Positions 46,428-56,942 of a DNA stretch of 64,000 nt are shown piece by piece. A program made the position numbers and the translations under genes. The notes under the pieces are model-generated. The model searched no databases. It saw only the letters and a list, made by a program, of their open reading frames with translations, and was not told the DNA's origin. Source of the DNA: Lichina pygmaea (Eukaryota > Ascomycota > Lichinomycetes > Lichinales > Lichinaceae); assembly GCA_963422465.1 (NCBI GenBank), contig OY730170.1, positions 806,001 through 870,000 on the forward strand, given 5' to 3'. How positions within the stretch are numbered: the stretch's first letter is position 1; the number at the start of each line of letters is the position of its first letter.

Positions 46428-47417
46428 AGGCATGAGTGCTCCGATGATCACTCGACCACAGCGCGAAGCGGGACTAGTGGCAGCCTCACTGCGAGGCTCA
46501 ATGCATTGCGCTTTGAGGTCATGCCTTGACCATTAGGGGAAGTTCACATAGGTTCCTATGCATGCCTGCATCTAAATTGCCAACAAGAGACCTGCCAGAG
46601 CACTTTCCACGGGATGACTAGGCACGTTGGTGAACTATGGACGAATCAGACGGGCAACTCGGACGGCCATGTGCGCTCCCGACTGCGTAGAGCTACCGGA
46701 AGTAGAAAGTGATATATCGACTGGAAAAAGCAAGCTTTCCGGACATGCTTCAAATTCAATGCTTTGAAGCTTAAACAGGAGAAGATTTGTGGAGAAGCGC
46801 ACATCTTCCCGCAATGCCTTTCTTGCCAGGCACAATGACATTGGCCTCGTCTCATTACCGCAGAGACGACAAAATGAGCTCAAGATGCCGCAAAAGTGAG
46901 CTACAGTAGCTATGTTTCTCGGCAGCCGGTACATTCGTACAGAGGATCACCTAGATACGGAAGTACTGTACGTACGGAGTATGGAAGTACTGTACGTACG
47001 GAGTACGGAAGTACCAGTTAGCGGGATATGTACAGTGGCACGACAAAAGTCTGCATACACCTCCATACAAAATCTACCTCAGGTTACTCTGGAGAATCAA
47101 TACATAGCTGTATGTTGTTAGTGGTGTAAGCTCTCAATCTATTCATACTACTTATGAAAGTAGCAGCTCACACTTTGTACTGGTGTACGCAGACTTGTGT
47201 CGCGACACTGTACCGGTACAGTACGAGACGTACGGAAGTACCGTACTGTACAGACGTACGTATGTACATACGTAGCTTAGCCAGCAGACCAAATCAAACA
47301 CGTGGATTTACGTACAGTAAGTCAGGTGAGTGCTGTGTAGAAGTGAGTCTGACCATGCACATAGGCATACTAGGTACGCTCCGTACATAGGTACATACGT
47401 ACGTCGAGATATTCCGT
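46428..47417. other. Repeat-rich intergenic region
   Basis: No supported gene; a 99-codon minus-strand frame at 46635-46934 has no domain. The tandem repeat at 46957 and many CGTACG/GGTACC palindromes to 47405 dominate. Confidence 0.45.
46957..47014. repeat. 24-bp tandem repeat
   Basis: Two full units (46957-46980 and 46981-47004) differ at one base, and a third partial unit follows. The unit is ACGGAAGTACTGTACGTACG followed by GAGT and contains the palindrome GTACGTAC. Confidence 0.85.
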
Positions 47418-47940
47418 GACGGACAATCAATGCGACGGACAATTAATGCGATGCCCCCCTCTATGCAACTTTTTGCTTACCATGCCCCCCTTCGTACTTC
47501 CATGCCCCCCTCACTTAGCGGTACGTACCTTGGTACCTTGGAATCAGCAAAGATCCCCGGGACAGTATAAGTACCCCAGAACTATTGACAAGTCAGCCTC
47601 TCATGCCCGACCGCTTGACTCCACGCAGCTGACAGAGTCTCCACACCCCCTAAAATGCCATAAGCAGCATCAGAATTGAGGTCAAACTACAGGAGCATAG
47701 ACCTGGACACTGGGTATGACTAGGAAAAAGATTCGACTGAGAAATGTGTGCTGTGTGATGCCTCCAAGACTTATGACACTTGGATCCTGGTTGACTCTGA
47801 AAAGTACTTAGATTTTGGCGGCTCGGCTGGGTGTAGGGCATGTACTGAGGTACGTACCAGCAAGCGACGGGGATATGGTAAGCCAAAAGTTGCATGGAGG
47901 GAGGGCATCGCATTAATTGTCCGATTCCGTGAAGACGTAC
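47418..47940. mobile_element. MITE-like element with about 55-bp terminal inverted repeats
   Basis: The arm at 47436-47490 (CGGACAATTAATGCGATGCC, then a C-run, ATGCAACTTTTTGCTTACCAT) recurs as its reverse complement at 47869-47923, at roughly 80-85 percent identity by eye. The outer bases ttccgtgacgg and ccgattccgtga are also similar. The 380-bp interior codes for nothing recognisable. The left end has a further 16-bp tandem copy of the arm tip (gacggacaatcaatgc and gacggacaattaatgc). Overall this is the structure of a non-autonomous DNA transposon. The target duplication could not be fixed because both flanks are CGTACG-rich. Confidence 0.6.
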
Positions 47941-48676
47941 TTCCGTACGTATACGTAGTACGAGTATAACATACGACCATAAGGCAATGGAAGGCACCCT
48001 TCCATCTACTACGATACGTAGTAGGCTTCGGACCACCTCTCCAGCAATCTTTAACTCCAGATCACCCAATCAAAGATCCTGTTTCCAAGCAATACAGCTC
48101 GGTCTGGGAGCTCTTCAGAGAAATTGGAAGCATTATTACAAACTGAGATTTCGTAGCACCTGCAGCATCCCACTTGGTTATAAAAGTGTTTGTATCCTAA
48201 TAGATTGATGGATTGTCTTGTTTACCCAACTAACGTCAGAAAGCTTGCTTTAGCTCTGGCTCTAGGTCTAGCTCTACAGTCATCCGGCATACATGTCTGG
48301 CATGATCATACATACGAAGCCTCTGATGGATTGTCTCCACGGAGTTTGTCCCTTCCAGTATTTTCCCCGCTAATGCCACCCTCTGAATAGAAGGCATGTC
48401 GAGAAGTAGCTTGACTTGCAGTTCAAGCAGATGATAGAGCCAGTTGAATGTGATGTCAATTGATTGTGTCTAAGAATTGCGCTACTGCTCAGATTCAATA
48501 CAAGAAGGCCTATCTGCAAAGCTTTGAGATTTTATTCGAGTGCAACGCAGTTCAAGGCTGGTGATGTAGAGCTTAGGGCTCCTATCAAGCACTCTTCTGT
48601 TTATCCATAACATCCAAGCACACTCACACCTGCTTGCCCGGCGCTCATCACGAGCCCCTGATAATCTACTGGTCCA
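47941..48676. other. Intergenic, no gene recognised
   Basis: Short frames without domains. A GCTTTAGCTCTGGCTCTAGG repetitive patch lies at about 48244-48270. Confidence 0.4.
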
Positions 48677-49380
48677 TCAGCGCCCTCCTATCGGGATCCG
48701 GGGGCGAGAAGGTGCACCACCGCCGACCGGGCTGGTCTTCGGCACCGTGTAAAAGAAGAAATTGCGTTTGAAGTCTTCGAGCCATTTTGGCAAGCCGGTC
48801 CTCTGACTGGCTGGTTGTTGCGAGGTCGGAGTGTCAACAGCATCATCAGCCGAAGCTTCTGGAGACCTGGTTCGTCCCACCGGCCAATATGGTCGTGCTC
48901 CATTCTCTTTGTATTGACGCCAATACTCTCTGTTGCACCATTCATACTGTTCTTCATGGTCCTGATCGGGGCCATCCCACTGTTCAAACAGAATTAGACT
49001 AGGTACTGACTCAGTAGTTTCAGCCTTCTTGGCTTACGTTATAGCTGGCACACAAAAGAAGCCACTCGTTCCAGTGGTTCCAGGCGATTGAATCTTCAGG
49101 CGTTGACCCTCTCTCAAGCCCCTTCCACATTTCTCTCAACTTCTCGAATGGTATCTGACCACTTGGTCGTCCTTTGTAGCCCTGAGTTTCATCAGGGCCA
49201 GACCCACTTCGCCGTCCTGGCTCTGTCAGCAAGCTTGCGGCAAGGGCTTAGTCGACCGGACTTACGGAGGGCATTGGGACTCCTATCGCGAATGGCATTT
49301 TCAGAGGAGGGCTGGCCAAAGGTGCTGCCAAGCAATACTACAAGGAAGGCCCAGATGTAGGTGTTATGAGCAAGATGCAT
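48677..49380 (-). CDS. Secreted Trp/Tyr-rich protein of unknown function
   Basis: Exons (complement) 49266-49380, 49038-49222 and 48677-48979 form a 200-aa protein. The splice sites are good: GTAAGTCC...GCTGACAG (43 nt) and GTAAGC...GAACAG (58 nt). A signal peptide is clear: MHLAHNTYIWAFLVVLLGST, cleaved near FGQ. The mature N-terminus is basic. The core contains repeated aromatic spacing, SIAWNHWNEWLLLCASYNWD and EEQYEWCNREYWRQYKENG, with two cysteines that could pair. The C-terminal third is Pro/Ser-rich. The composition and size are those of effector-like secreted proteins of plant- or animal-associated fungi, but no family is recognised. It lies in a repeat-rich island between a MITE-like element and CGTACG arrays. 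Confidence 0.65.
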
Positions 49381-50293
49381 TGTGTGGACTGATACTGACT
49401 GGGGGGAAAGAGCCGTCCGTCACTGTGCGATGAAGGTAGAAACATGGTGCGGATTATATTGAAGCCTACCGCAGTATTGTGATACTGGCCCCACAAAGCT
49501 TCAAAAGCATTGTCTCGTAGTACTGGTACGAAGGTACTCCCGTACGATGGGTGTTGAAAAGTTCATCATCTTCAAGGGTGTACCGTACGGAGCACTTGGT
49601 GGCCACTGCGTTGAACCGCACATCGCACTGTACATCGGATTTGCATAACTAGTTCAAGCTCTAAGAGCTCGTCCGATCATGTCTCCAAGGGGGGAGGTTC
49701 AATCTCTGCACGGTTCTAAGAGGTGAGCAATCATGGAGTCGATGAGGGAGGGGGGAGGGGGGAGAGGGCTTCCGTACGAGTACAAGTGTCGTATTTCAGA
49801 CCACTCGATTGCCCACCCGAGGCTGACGATCGTCTGGCGGCATTGATGCGCACCTGGGCAGCTCTCATGCGCCATGATTACGGTACCGTAACGTGTACGT
49901 AAGCCACGAGTAGTGATCCTCGTAAACGTACGGAATACGTAGCATGAGCTTTAGGGTTGGTAGTACGACGGAAATACGGCCGGACGTTGGAGGGGAAGAA
50001 AGCTGTACGAGTATAGAGTACATACGGTAACGTACGAATACGTTCCGTCCTCGTACGGAAGTACGTAGATTAGACTCGAGGCCCTTATGGGCTTTGCCAT
50101 CTGACAATGCGGGATGACTAAGCCTGACGACGTGCATACGTACCCTCGTACAATACCAGTAGCGTGGAGACTTGATCGTAGACTTCTGTTGGCAGCGTCA
50201 CGTCGAAGTCATGTGACTTGGATGGTGTCATACTAGTCACATCTCATCCACAGAAGCTGCCCTCGACACTGTCACATGTGCTGCCCACTCGAG
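49381..50293. other. Intergenic, CGTACG-rich
   Basis: No gene is recognised. GTACG palindromic motifs cluster at about 49520-49590 and 49880-50160. A G-rich patch (gggaggggggagggggga type) lies at about 49746-49768. Confidence 0.45.
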
Positions 50294-51721
50294 ATGGTCA
50301 AGAAACGGACTAGCCAAGCATATAGTAAGCCCGCGAGTACTATACACCCTTCGTTGTCACGAGGCACGAGATCCGACTCGACAACTGGTACCGGTAATGG
50401 CGAAGACCGCTCCGCCTCTGTCAACGAGCTTCTCAGTCATCTCCGCCGGAGTCAGGCAAACCAAGCTGGCCTGACTCCGGCTATTGTCAATCGGCAAGGA
50501 GGAGGCAATCTGCTGCCCACCTTCGATGGAAACCACCAGAATCCTGAGACCGTTGGAGTGCATCCTCAGCAGGGCACCCCCACACATGGCCGCCGACCGC
50601 CAGGTCCCCCTCCTCCACCCAGCTGGTTCGATTCCTCTACTAGTCGATCCCAGACAAGTAGCAAGTCCGAAGCCAGAGGTGATAGACAACGCGTGGAGCG
50701 GCCATATCGGGTGAACCGTCTGCCTGGACTGCCCATCCCTGCGGAGAACAGCCTGCAGCACCTGACACTCAAAGCGCTTGCGAGGGATTGGTGCTGGCAG
50801 TCTCATTACCATCAGCACTATCTGGCCTTCCTTCCTCCAACACTCAAGCCGTTACTGCTCAGTTATATCGCGGTATATTCGTTCTACACAAATATCACCG
50901 TTGGACAGCTACGACTGTTATTCGACGCTGGGGAAGATCCTGATGAGGCTTCGGATGCGGAAGATGTTACCCACTTGGATCTCTCCGGTGCTATCGGCCG
51001 CTCCATCAACTTCAAGCAGCTTCGACACTTCTTCGAGAAACGAGTGCCTCCAAGTGGCGCAGCGTCTTCTTCGGCCTCTGCCCTCGATCCAAGACGTGGC
51101 GACGACGAGTCATGGGAAGCAGAGATTGGCAAAATCTCCCTCTCCACGCCGAGGATCCTGATGAGATTTACGAACCTCACGCGTCTATCGCTTTCTCATC
51201 CCGGCGCAGACGCATCCTGGCCTGGGCTCTTGTCCGTCGCTTCCCATCTGGCAGGCATCACGCATCTGTCGCTGGCTTATTGGCCCACACCATGTTTGAC
51301 TCCGAACGCGAAGACGGCCTCGGCCGTCTCCAAGCACTCCCCTTTCGCCGTGTCGTATGGCGGCTCGGACTTTTACTCGGCCTCGGAAGGCAGATGGGCC
51401 GAAGCAGCGGGGATCTTGAGACGACTGAGCAAAGCGACGTACTGCCTCAAGTGGCTCGATCTCGAGGGATGCTCCGACTGGCTGGACGCCTTGGTTTGGG
51501 GCGTCGATGGCGGAAAGGAGGATGAAGGTCCAGATTGGCTGGGCGCGTGGAAGGGCATTGAGACCGTTGTCCTGCGTCCAGAACACGGACTTAGTAATCA
51601 CACATTGCGCCATGCTCCTCTCCCAAAGGGGCTCAGAATCAGGCGTCAGATCACGACGTACCGTGCAGAGAAAGACTGTCCCTGGATCGACTTCAAGATC
51701 GGCGAAGAAGACCTATCGTAG
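50294..51721 (+). CDS. Conserved fungal protein with LRR-like C-terminal half
   Basis: A single exon of about 475 aa from the ATG at 50294 (MVKKRTSQAYSKPASTIHPSLS). An in-frame ATG at 50276 would add six residues (MCCPLE) that look less natural. The basic N-terminus and the following Ser/Pro/Gly-rich region (SVNELLSHLRRSQ, polyPro near residue 110) are followed by a folded helical part, LQHLTLKALARDWCWQSHYH, and leucine-rich segments including VTHLDLSGAIGRSINFKQLR, FTNLTRLSLSHPG and ITHLSLAYWP, ending CLKWLDLEGCSDW. The repeat pattern suggests a small LRR-type scaffold. I do not assign a function. The start of the frame and its conserved look argue that it is a real gene. Confidence 0.7.
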   Translation: MVKKRTSQAYSKPASTIHPSLSRGTRSDSTTGTGNGEDRSASVNELLSHLRRSQANQAGLTPAIVNRQGGGNLLPTFDGNHQNPETVGVHPQQGTPTHGRRPPGPPPPPSWFDSSTSRSQTSSKSEARGDRQRVERPYRVNRLPGLPIPAENSLQHLTLKALARDWCWQSHYHQHYLAFLPPTLKPLLLSYIAVYSFYTNITVGQLRLLFDAGEDPDEASDAEDVTHLDLSGAIGRSINFKQLRHFFEKRVPPSGAASSSASALDPRRGDDESWEAEIGKISLSTPRILMRFTNLTRLSLSHPGADASWPGLLSVASHLAGITHLSLAYWPTPCLTPNAKTASAVSKHSPFAVSYGGSDFYSASEGRWAEAAGILRRLSKATYCLKWLDLEGCSDWLDALVWGVDGGKEDEGPDWLGAWKGIETVVLRPEHGLSNHTLRHAPLPKGLRIRRQITTYRAEKDCPWIDFKIGEEDLS

Positions 51722-52213
51722 GGATCGCTTCTTTTCTCCCATTTCCTCTCCATCGCTGCCTTTCACACCTTGCAGACGTCCGTTCGACCTCGATTGTACG
51801 ATATGTCCATTTCTTCGAAGCATGGCTTCCTAGGGTTCCGAGCTCCACCAACACCTTTGCCGCGTCGGATTCAAGCCACGTCGCACCCTCTCATCACGAA
51901 GCTCACCAAGCTCACACCAAGCTCATGAACTCCACGAGCTTCGCGAGCCTTCCAACAAGCTGATCTGCTCCCCACAACTCTCCCCTGCAAATGAAGGAAC
52001 ATCGAATCTAGCGAGCCATTCATCCAATCTACCGATATTTCTTGCTGAAGAAATCACCTTTGGTCTTGTACTGTATGGTCCCACATCATTCTACGACTAC
52101 GTAGCTGGACATTGGTTGAGAATATAGCTTGTTGTGGTGACTGCCACTCTCTAGTAAAGAGCACGGTGCAGGGGTGGCCTCGCGCCGGCTGGATGCAGAT
52201 TCCATACATGCGC
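51722..52213. other. 3' regions of two convergent genes
   Basis: A short repeat of accaagctcac/aagctcaccaagctcac units lies at about 51897-51925. No gene is seen. Confidence 0.45.
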
Positions 52214-54330
52214 TCAGCGAGACGATTTCGGCTTGAAGTTCTTGAGCGGATCAATCTTCCTGCGCTGGTGTGACGTCGAAGCCGACGGACGTCCTCGTCG
52301 TGACCGATCCCTCCTGTCGTCTCCCTTGCCACCTGACGCCCGGGCTCTCTTTGGGTTTCGGATCGTGCCATCGGCTTCCGAACCCGCAACCTTCGCGAGA
52401 TCCTCCAGGGTCACTTCCTCTCCAGTTCTCCCCGTCCCCACGAGTCCGTGGCCGTCGGGGGTCTGTTGCGGTAGCAGATAGTCCGGGATATGCTTGAGAT
52501 GAGACTGGACGCGTGCCGCCCTCGACTCATTATCATGCCGTAGGTGCTGAAGATCCTTGGGATTCTCTTCAAAGTGGCGTCTCAGTTTCTCGCTCTTCAA
52601 CAGCTCCTGTCTGATTTCCCTTGTCCGCGCCTCTCGCACCGCAAGACGGGTGACGGCTCTGAGAGCGTCTTCCATCCTATACCGGAATGCGACGACCTGC
52701 TTCATGTCAAACTGATAGGGTACCACTTCCTTTCCCTTTCCTTTCTGGTCTTGCACGATTTGCTCGAGCACTATCTCATCGTACTTTGCCTCCGAGAAAC
52801 AGGTAGGCTTATGTTTTCTGTGCAGCCCTCTGGGCACCACGAAAGAAAGCGCCATGCCAGCGTTTCCTGCCCGGGCCGTCCGACCTATGCGGTGGGTGTA
52901 CGACGTCGGAGACGTGGGTAGGTCGAAGTTCAGCACACAGGCAACATTCTTGAAGTCGATGCCCCTCGACACGCCAAAGTCTTTATCCCGCCTGTTTCTC
53001 CTTGTCTTGGCGGGCATTGGCTGCTTTTTGTTCGAGTCGTCTAGCTGATCTCCTTTGTCGTCGACAGAAGGTTTGGAGCCCCCATTTTCACCTTCCGTTT
53101 CCTTCGAGATTTGGCCCGACTCGGCCAGCGGTCCATGCCGCTCCAACCGTCTACCGTCTGATCCACTTGGTAGTACTTCCTGTTCGTCGGTAGCGATGAT
53201 AATCTCGTATATGTTCTTGTTGAATTCCTCCACGACGTGCAGCCGGGAGTTCAGCGGAAGCTCCGAGTTCAAAACACAGGCCTTGATCCCAAACTGCTCG
53301 AGGTAGAGTTTCAACCGATAGCACCTGTCGATGTCCCCCACAAAGATGATGCATTTCCCTCTGATCAGCTTCAACTTGAAGATGACGAATATCAGAAGGA
53401 ACTTCTCGTCCTCTCCGCAACTGCAATTCTCACGTAAGCTTCGCCGCCACTGCTGTGATCATCCTACACACCGAATGATGAACTGCTTCAACTGCCCCTC
53501 GCTATCTTCTTTCTCGTCGAGCTGAACGAGTGCCGGGTCTCTGCAGAAGAGCGTCTTGACCGTATCTACCTCGGCGGTGAGCGTAGCGCTCATCAAGAAG
53601 GTCTGGATCCCCTTGGGAATGACACCAGCGATGGTTCGTAGGTCGTCCCCGTAACCGTACGACAGAACCAGGTCCGCTTCGTCGATGACCAAGTGGGCGA
53701 GTTGGTCTAACGACAGAGCCCCGCTTGCGACATGGGCCGAGGCCCTTGCTGGCGTACCCACGACGACATCGGGCGAGTCCGCCAGCATGGATCTTTCGAC
53801 GACATCGGATACTTTGCGGGTGAGGTTGACCGCACGGACATCCTGTGCGCAGTAGACTGTCGAGGATGTCACGACCTTGAGCACTTGCTCTGCCAGCTCT
53901 CGAGTCGGTACGAGAATCAGAGCGGAGATTCGGCTTTCACCATCCGTCTCCTAACGTCCACAGTTGAGCGAATGCCGTGGGGATATTGGGCCTGGACGCG
54001 ACTGACGGATTTCTTTCTCAGAATCGACTGCAGTATTGGCAGGATATAGGCGGCAGTCTTTCCCGATCCGGTCTTGGAACGTGCTAGAGACAGTATCAAC
54101 AAACGTTAAGACGTCTGTGCCTGTTTTGGCTCACCTAGAATATCCTTGCCGGCTAACGCCAACGGTATAGCTTGAGCTTGTACAGCCGTCGGCGTAAAGA
54201 AGCCTTGCTTCTCTACCGCCTGGAGAAGGCGAGCGTCCAGTCCGTATGATGTAAAGCCTGCTTTGGATTTGCGTGCCAAAGCATTGGCATTAGGCACCGG
54301 AATATTGTCGGCGTCGAGCTTACGCTTCAT
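52214..54330 (-). CDS. DBP9: DEAD-box RNA helicase Dbp9
   Basis: A nucleolar helicase for 60S ribosomal subunit assembly. Exons (complement): 54135-54330, 54007-54083, 53472-53950 and 52214-53420, about 652 aa. The Q-motif region is [40 protein letters not shown]. Motif [11 protein letters not shown], is rebuilt across intron 1. Intron 2 (GTCAGT donor) rejoins ILRKKS to [19 protein letters not shown] (motif Ia). Then [12 protein letters not shown] in [40 protein letters not shown] and [11 protein letters not shown] long acidic insertion after IIATDEQEV and before [18 protein letters not shown] is the Dbp9 hallmark. The C-terminus is Lys/Arg-rich ([16 protein letters not shown]). Introns are 51, 56 and 51 nt. 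Confidence 0.92.
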
Positions 54331-54625
54331 ATTTGAGCGTCTTGATATCTGCGTCTTGGGAAATGCGAGATGTGTGGGCTTGAAATCTCTAACGACCGTG
54401 GCGCATGTCACGCTTGGTGCCGTGTGTGCTAAGCCCCCCAACTAGAGTGTGCAGCTTAATTCTAGCTGTTCAACACCTACTGCAGCACTACTTATGATAA
54501 CTGTGCTTTGAGCAAAGAACAGTGCGCGTCTTCACTGACTTTCTGACAGCTAGGATTAGGCGATGTCACCACTGCGTATCTAATGATCCGTGGCTTATAA
54601 ATGTCTAATAGAATCATCACCCAGC

Positions 54626-54642
54626 ACCTGTCAAGCTATCCC
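54626..54642. repeat. Target-site duplication, left copy (17 bp)
   Basis: ACCTGTCAAGCTATCCC, identical to 55988-56004, flanks the LINE copy exactly. Bases outside the match differ (t versus c). Confidence 0.9.
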
Positions 54643-55791
54643 TGGCGGCCCGAAGGCACCCTCACCCACGGTCCGAGTCCTGGGGGTACTGCTGGACTCG
54701 AAGCTTCGCTGGGGACCCCACATCCGGAGAACTAGCGACCGGGCAACGCAACAGTGCCGCGCCCTCACAGCACTGAGTGGATCAACGTGGGGAGCAAGCT
54801 TTGCAAAGGCCCGCCTCATCTACAGCGCAGTGGTCCGACCGTGTCTCACCTACGGCGCCACCATATGGGCCCCCCTGGAGGGCACCCTACGACCAGCAAA
54901 ACGGCAGTGGATCGGAGAACCACTGGAGAGGATCCGGCAGCAGTGCCTCCGTGCAGTAACCGGCGCCTTCAAGGCCACCCCCCGCCAGACCCGCGAAACA
55001 GAAGCCGCAATCCCCCCTCTCCGGGCCCACATCGCACGCCTCCAGCTACAGTCACGGGCCCGCCTGGAAGCCTCCGGGGCAAGGCAAGAGATTGATCGCG
55101 CCTGCCGCCGCCTCCGCAGCCACCTCGCTCCCCACCACGGCCCCCACCGACCCGCCGGCCCCACACCAGGCAAAGCACGACGCACTTGGGCCAGGAATCT
55201 CCTCTGGCGCCGACAGCAACGCATGGAAGACATCTCCAGCAACCTCGGTCTCCCCCCCTGGTCGGACAACCCCCACCCAGACCCCCCACCCCCCCACAGT
55301 CGCTCTGGAAGGCCTACCAACTGGCTGAGCAACGGTGCTGGGACCGGTGGAAGGAAATGGAAGGAGGCCCACCCCCACCCCACCGAGACACCACCCCGGA
55401 CCCCGGGGGAGGCTGGAAACCTGACAAAATGCCGTACAAAACAGCAGCCCTCCGGCTACACGCCGACCTCCCGAAGCCCCACAGCAGCCTCCTCACACAG
55501 ATACGCTCAAGCAAGATAGGTTTGGCAGCTTTCCTACACAAGTGCCGGGTCCCCGGCTTTGAGTCCCCGGCGTGCCCCTGTGGTTGGCAGTGGGAAACAG
55601 CCAAGCACGTAGTTCTAGACTGCCCCCGCTTCACCCAGGAGCGGTGGCAACTACGTCAGAAAACACTAACCACTGACTTCCAGCGACTAACATCAGACCC
55701 CCGGGCAGCCGCCGCAGTGACGACGTGGTCCCTCCGGTTAGATCTTCTTCCCCAGCTCTCCTGGGCCAGGGAGCAGCTCCCTCCTACTTGA
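54643..55791 (+). pseudogene. LINE ORF2 C-terminal fragment
   Basis: The part after the RT active site only: LDSKLRWGPHIRRTSDRATQ, RLIYSAVVRPCLTYGATIW and ERIRQQCLRAVTGAFKATP. After WARNLLWRRQQRMEDISSNL a one-base shift near the C-runs at about 55250-55290 moves the frame to WKAYQLAEQRCWDRWKEM and the terminal zinc motif CPCGWQWETAKHVVLDC (CxC...H...C), ending at 55791. No catalytic YxDD motif and no RNase H domain are present, so it cannot act alone. Confidence 0.85.
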
Positions 55792-55987
55792 CTACACCTC
55801 AGTCACTTCCCTTGCTTATAGTTTCTCGACAGGATGGCACCCACCTAGGGGCCGCAGGGGAGGTTTTTTCGCCCTAGGGTTGCACTGGCTGCAGCCTGGA
55901 GGTTTTCCTTACCAACTCTACAGAATACCCAGCATAATCTATCCCAGCTAGTTTTAGAATGGTGTAGGAATTCATACATACATACAT
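54643..55987 (+). mobile_element. 5'-truncated Tad/I-like LINE copy
   Basis: A non-LTR retrotransposon insertion of about 1.35 kb. It starts inside the ORF2 reverse transcriptase (just before VRVLGVLLDSKLRWGPHI, the RT thumb region) and runs to the 3' UTR and a (CATA)n tail at about 55971-55987. The 5' truncation, tetranucleotide tail and perfect 17-bp target duplication are the signature of target-primed reverse transcription. The 3' UTR carries ggttttttcgccctaggg, ggaggttttccttacc and cccagcataatct...gctagttttagaa, which recur in other copies in this window. Confidence 0.92.
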
Positions 55988-56004
55988 ACCTGTCAAGCTA
56001 TCCC
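55988..56004. repeat. Target-site duplication, right copy (17 bp)
   Basis: ACCTGTCAAGCTATCCC, identical to 54626-54642, immediately after the (CATA)n tail of the LINE. Confidence 0.9.
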
Positions 56005-56942
56005 CAGTACTCGATATCACACTCATGTCGTACTACAGCTTTTGAAGTCATCTAAATAGTAGAGACATATGATCAAGAAACAAGCCATTTACAACTTGAT
56101 GAACCTTACCATACTTGCTGTCAAGCACCCACTCCGTCCCTCGTCTCTCTCTCCAGATCACGTCAGGAAAATCCTAGCCCAGCAGAGCTAGTTGAACCCA
56201 ACCTCTGTTCTTAACAGTCACCAAGGCTACCAGTGAATCTCACTCGAACAGGTCTGTAGGACACCCTCACTGTCTATAAGTACTCCAATACAGGTGACTA
56301 CGTGTAGTCCGACCTTTGACGTACTTGATAAGTGTATTTCGATACCGTGATTTGAAAACACACTACTACTGTGTGAGTTCTGCCTCTCCTTCCTTACTGC
56401 TGGATGCATCTATTTCACAAGAATTTGGAAATGAAAGAATCGTATCGATGTTGCTAACTTGTGAGAATGGCATCGTTTCTTCGTTCCAGAGCTGTTGCCT
56501 GGGGCGAGCATGAAATAAGAAAGATTGGTAGAAGATTCGTTGGGAAAAAAGATGGCCGTCTCAAAGGAGAATCGCCAGCTGAGCGAATCTCTGCTTCCCC
56601 TCCTTTGGGCTTGCGGTGTTTTCGAATCGTTTCCTCGTGAGAACGTAAGACCAAAGCATTACTGTCGCATCGTATGTTGGTTAAAGATTGACCAAGATGT
56701 GGAAAGCGTAAGGGAAAGCAACGTTGCATCGTGACCGACTGCGTATACGCAGGCCAAACGGCCCGGAGTAGGAGGGGGTCTGGCAGCTGGTTCCGGTCGA
56801 GATTCGAGTCACCGGATTGGGATGCAACAGAAGGATCATCTCCGCAAGAGGGGCCAGCGACGGCGGCGGGGTCTTGACTTGTAAGCTGAGGCGCCTGGAT
56901 GGGGTTCACCTGGGGTGACGAGAGGTACATAGGACAACACAC
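56005..56942. other. Intergenic, no gene recognised
   Basis: Frames on the minus strand (56454-56942) lack domains. Nothing else stands out. Confidence 0.4.

Noticed and set aside
47650-48069. Protein-coding gene inside the MITE-like element
   Set aside because: Both strand frames share residues only because of the inverted arms (GQLMRCPP on both strands), and there is no transposase motif.
45989-48676. CRISPR-like array from the repeated GTACGTAC motifs
   Set aside because: Spacing is irregular, repeats are short palindromes and the DNA is fungal.
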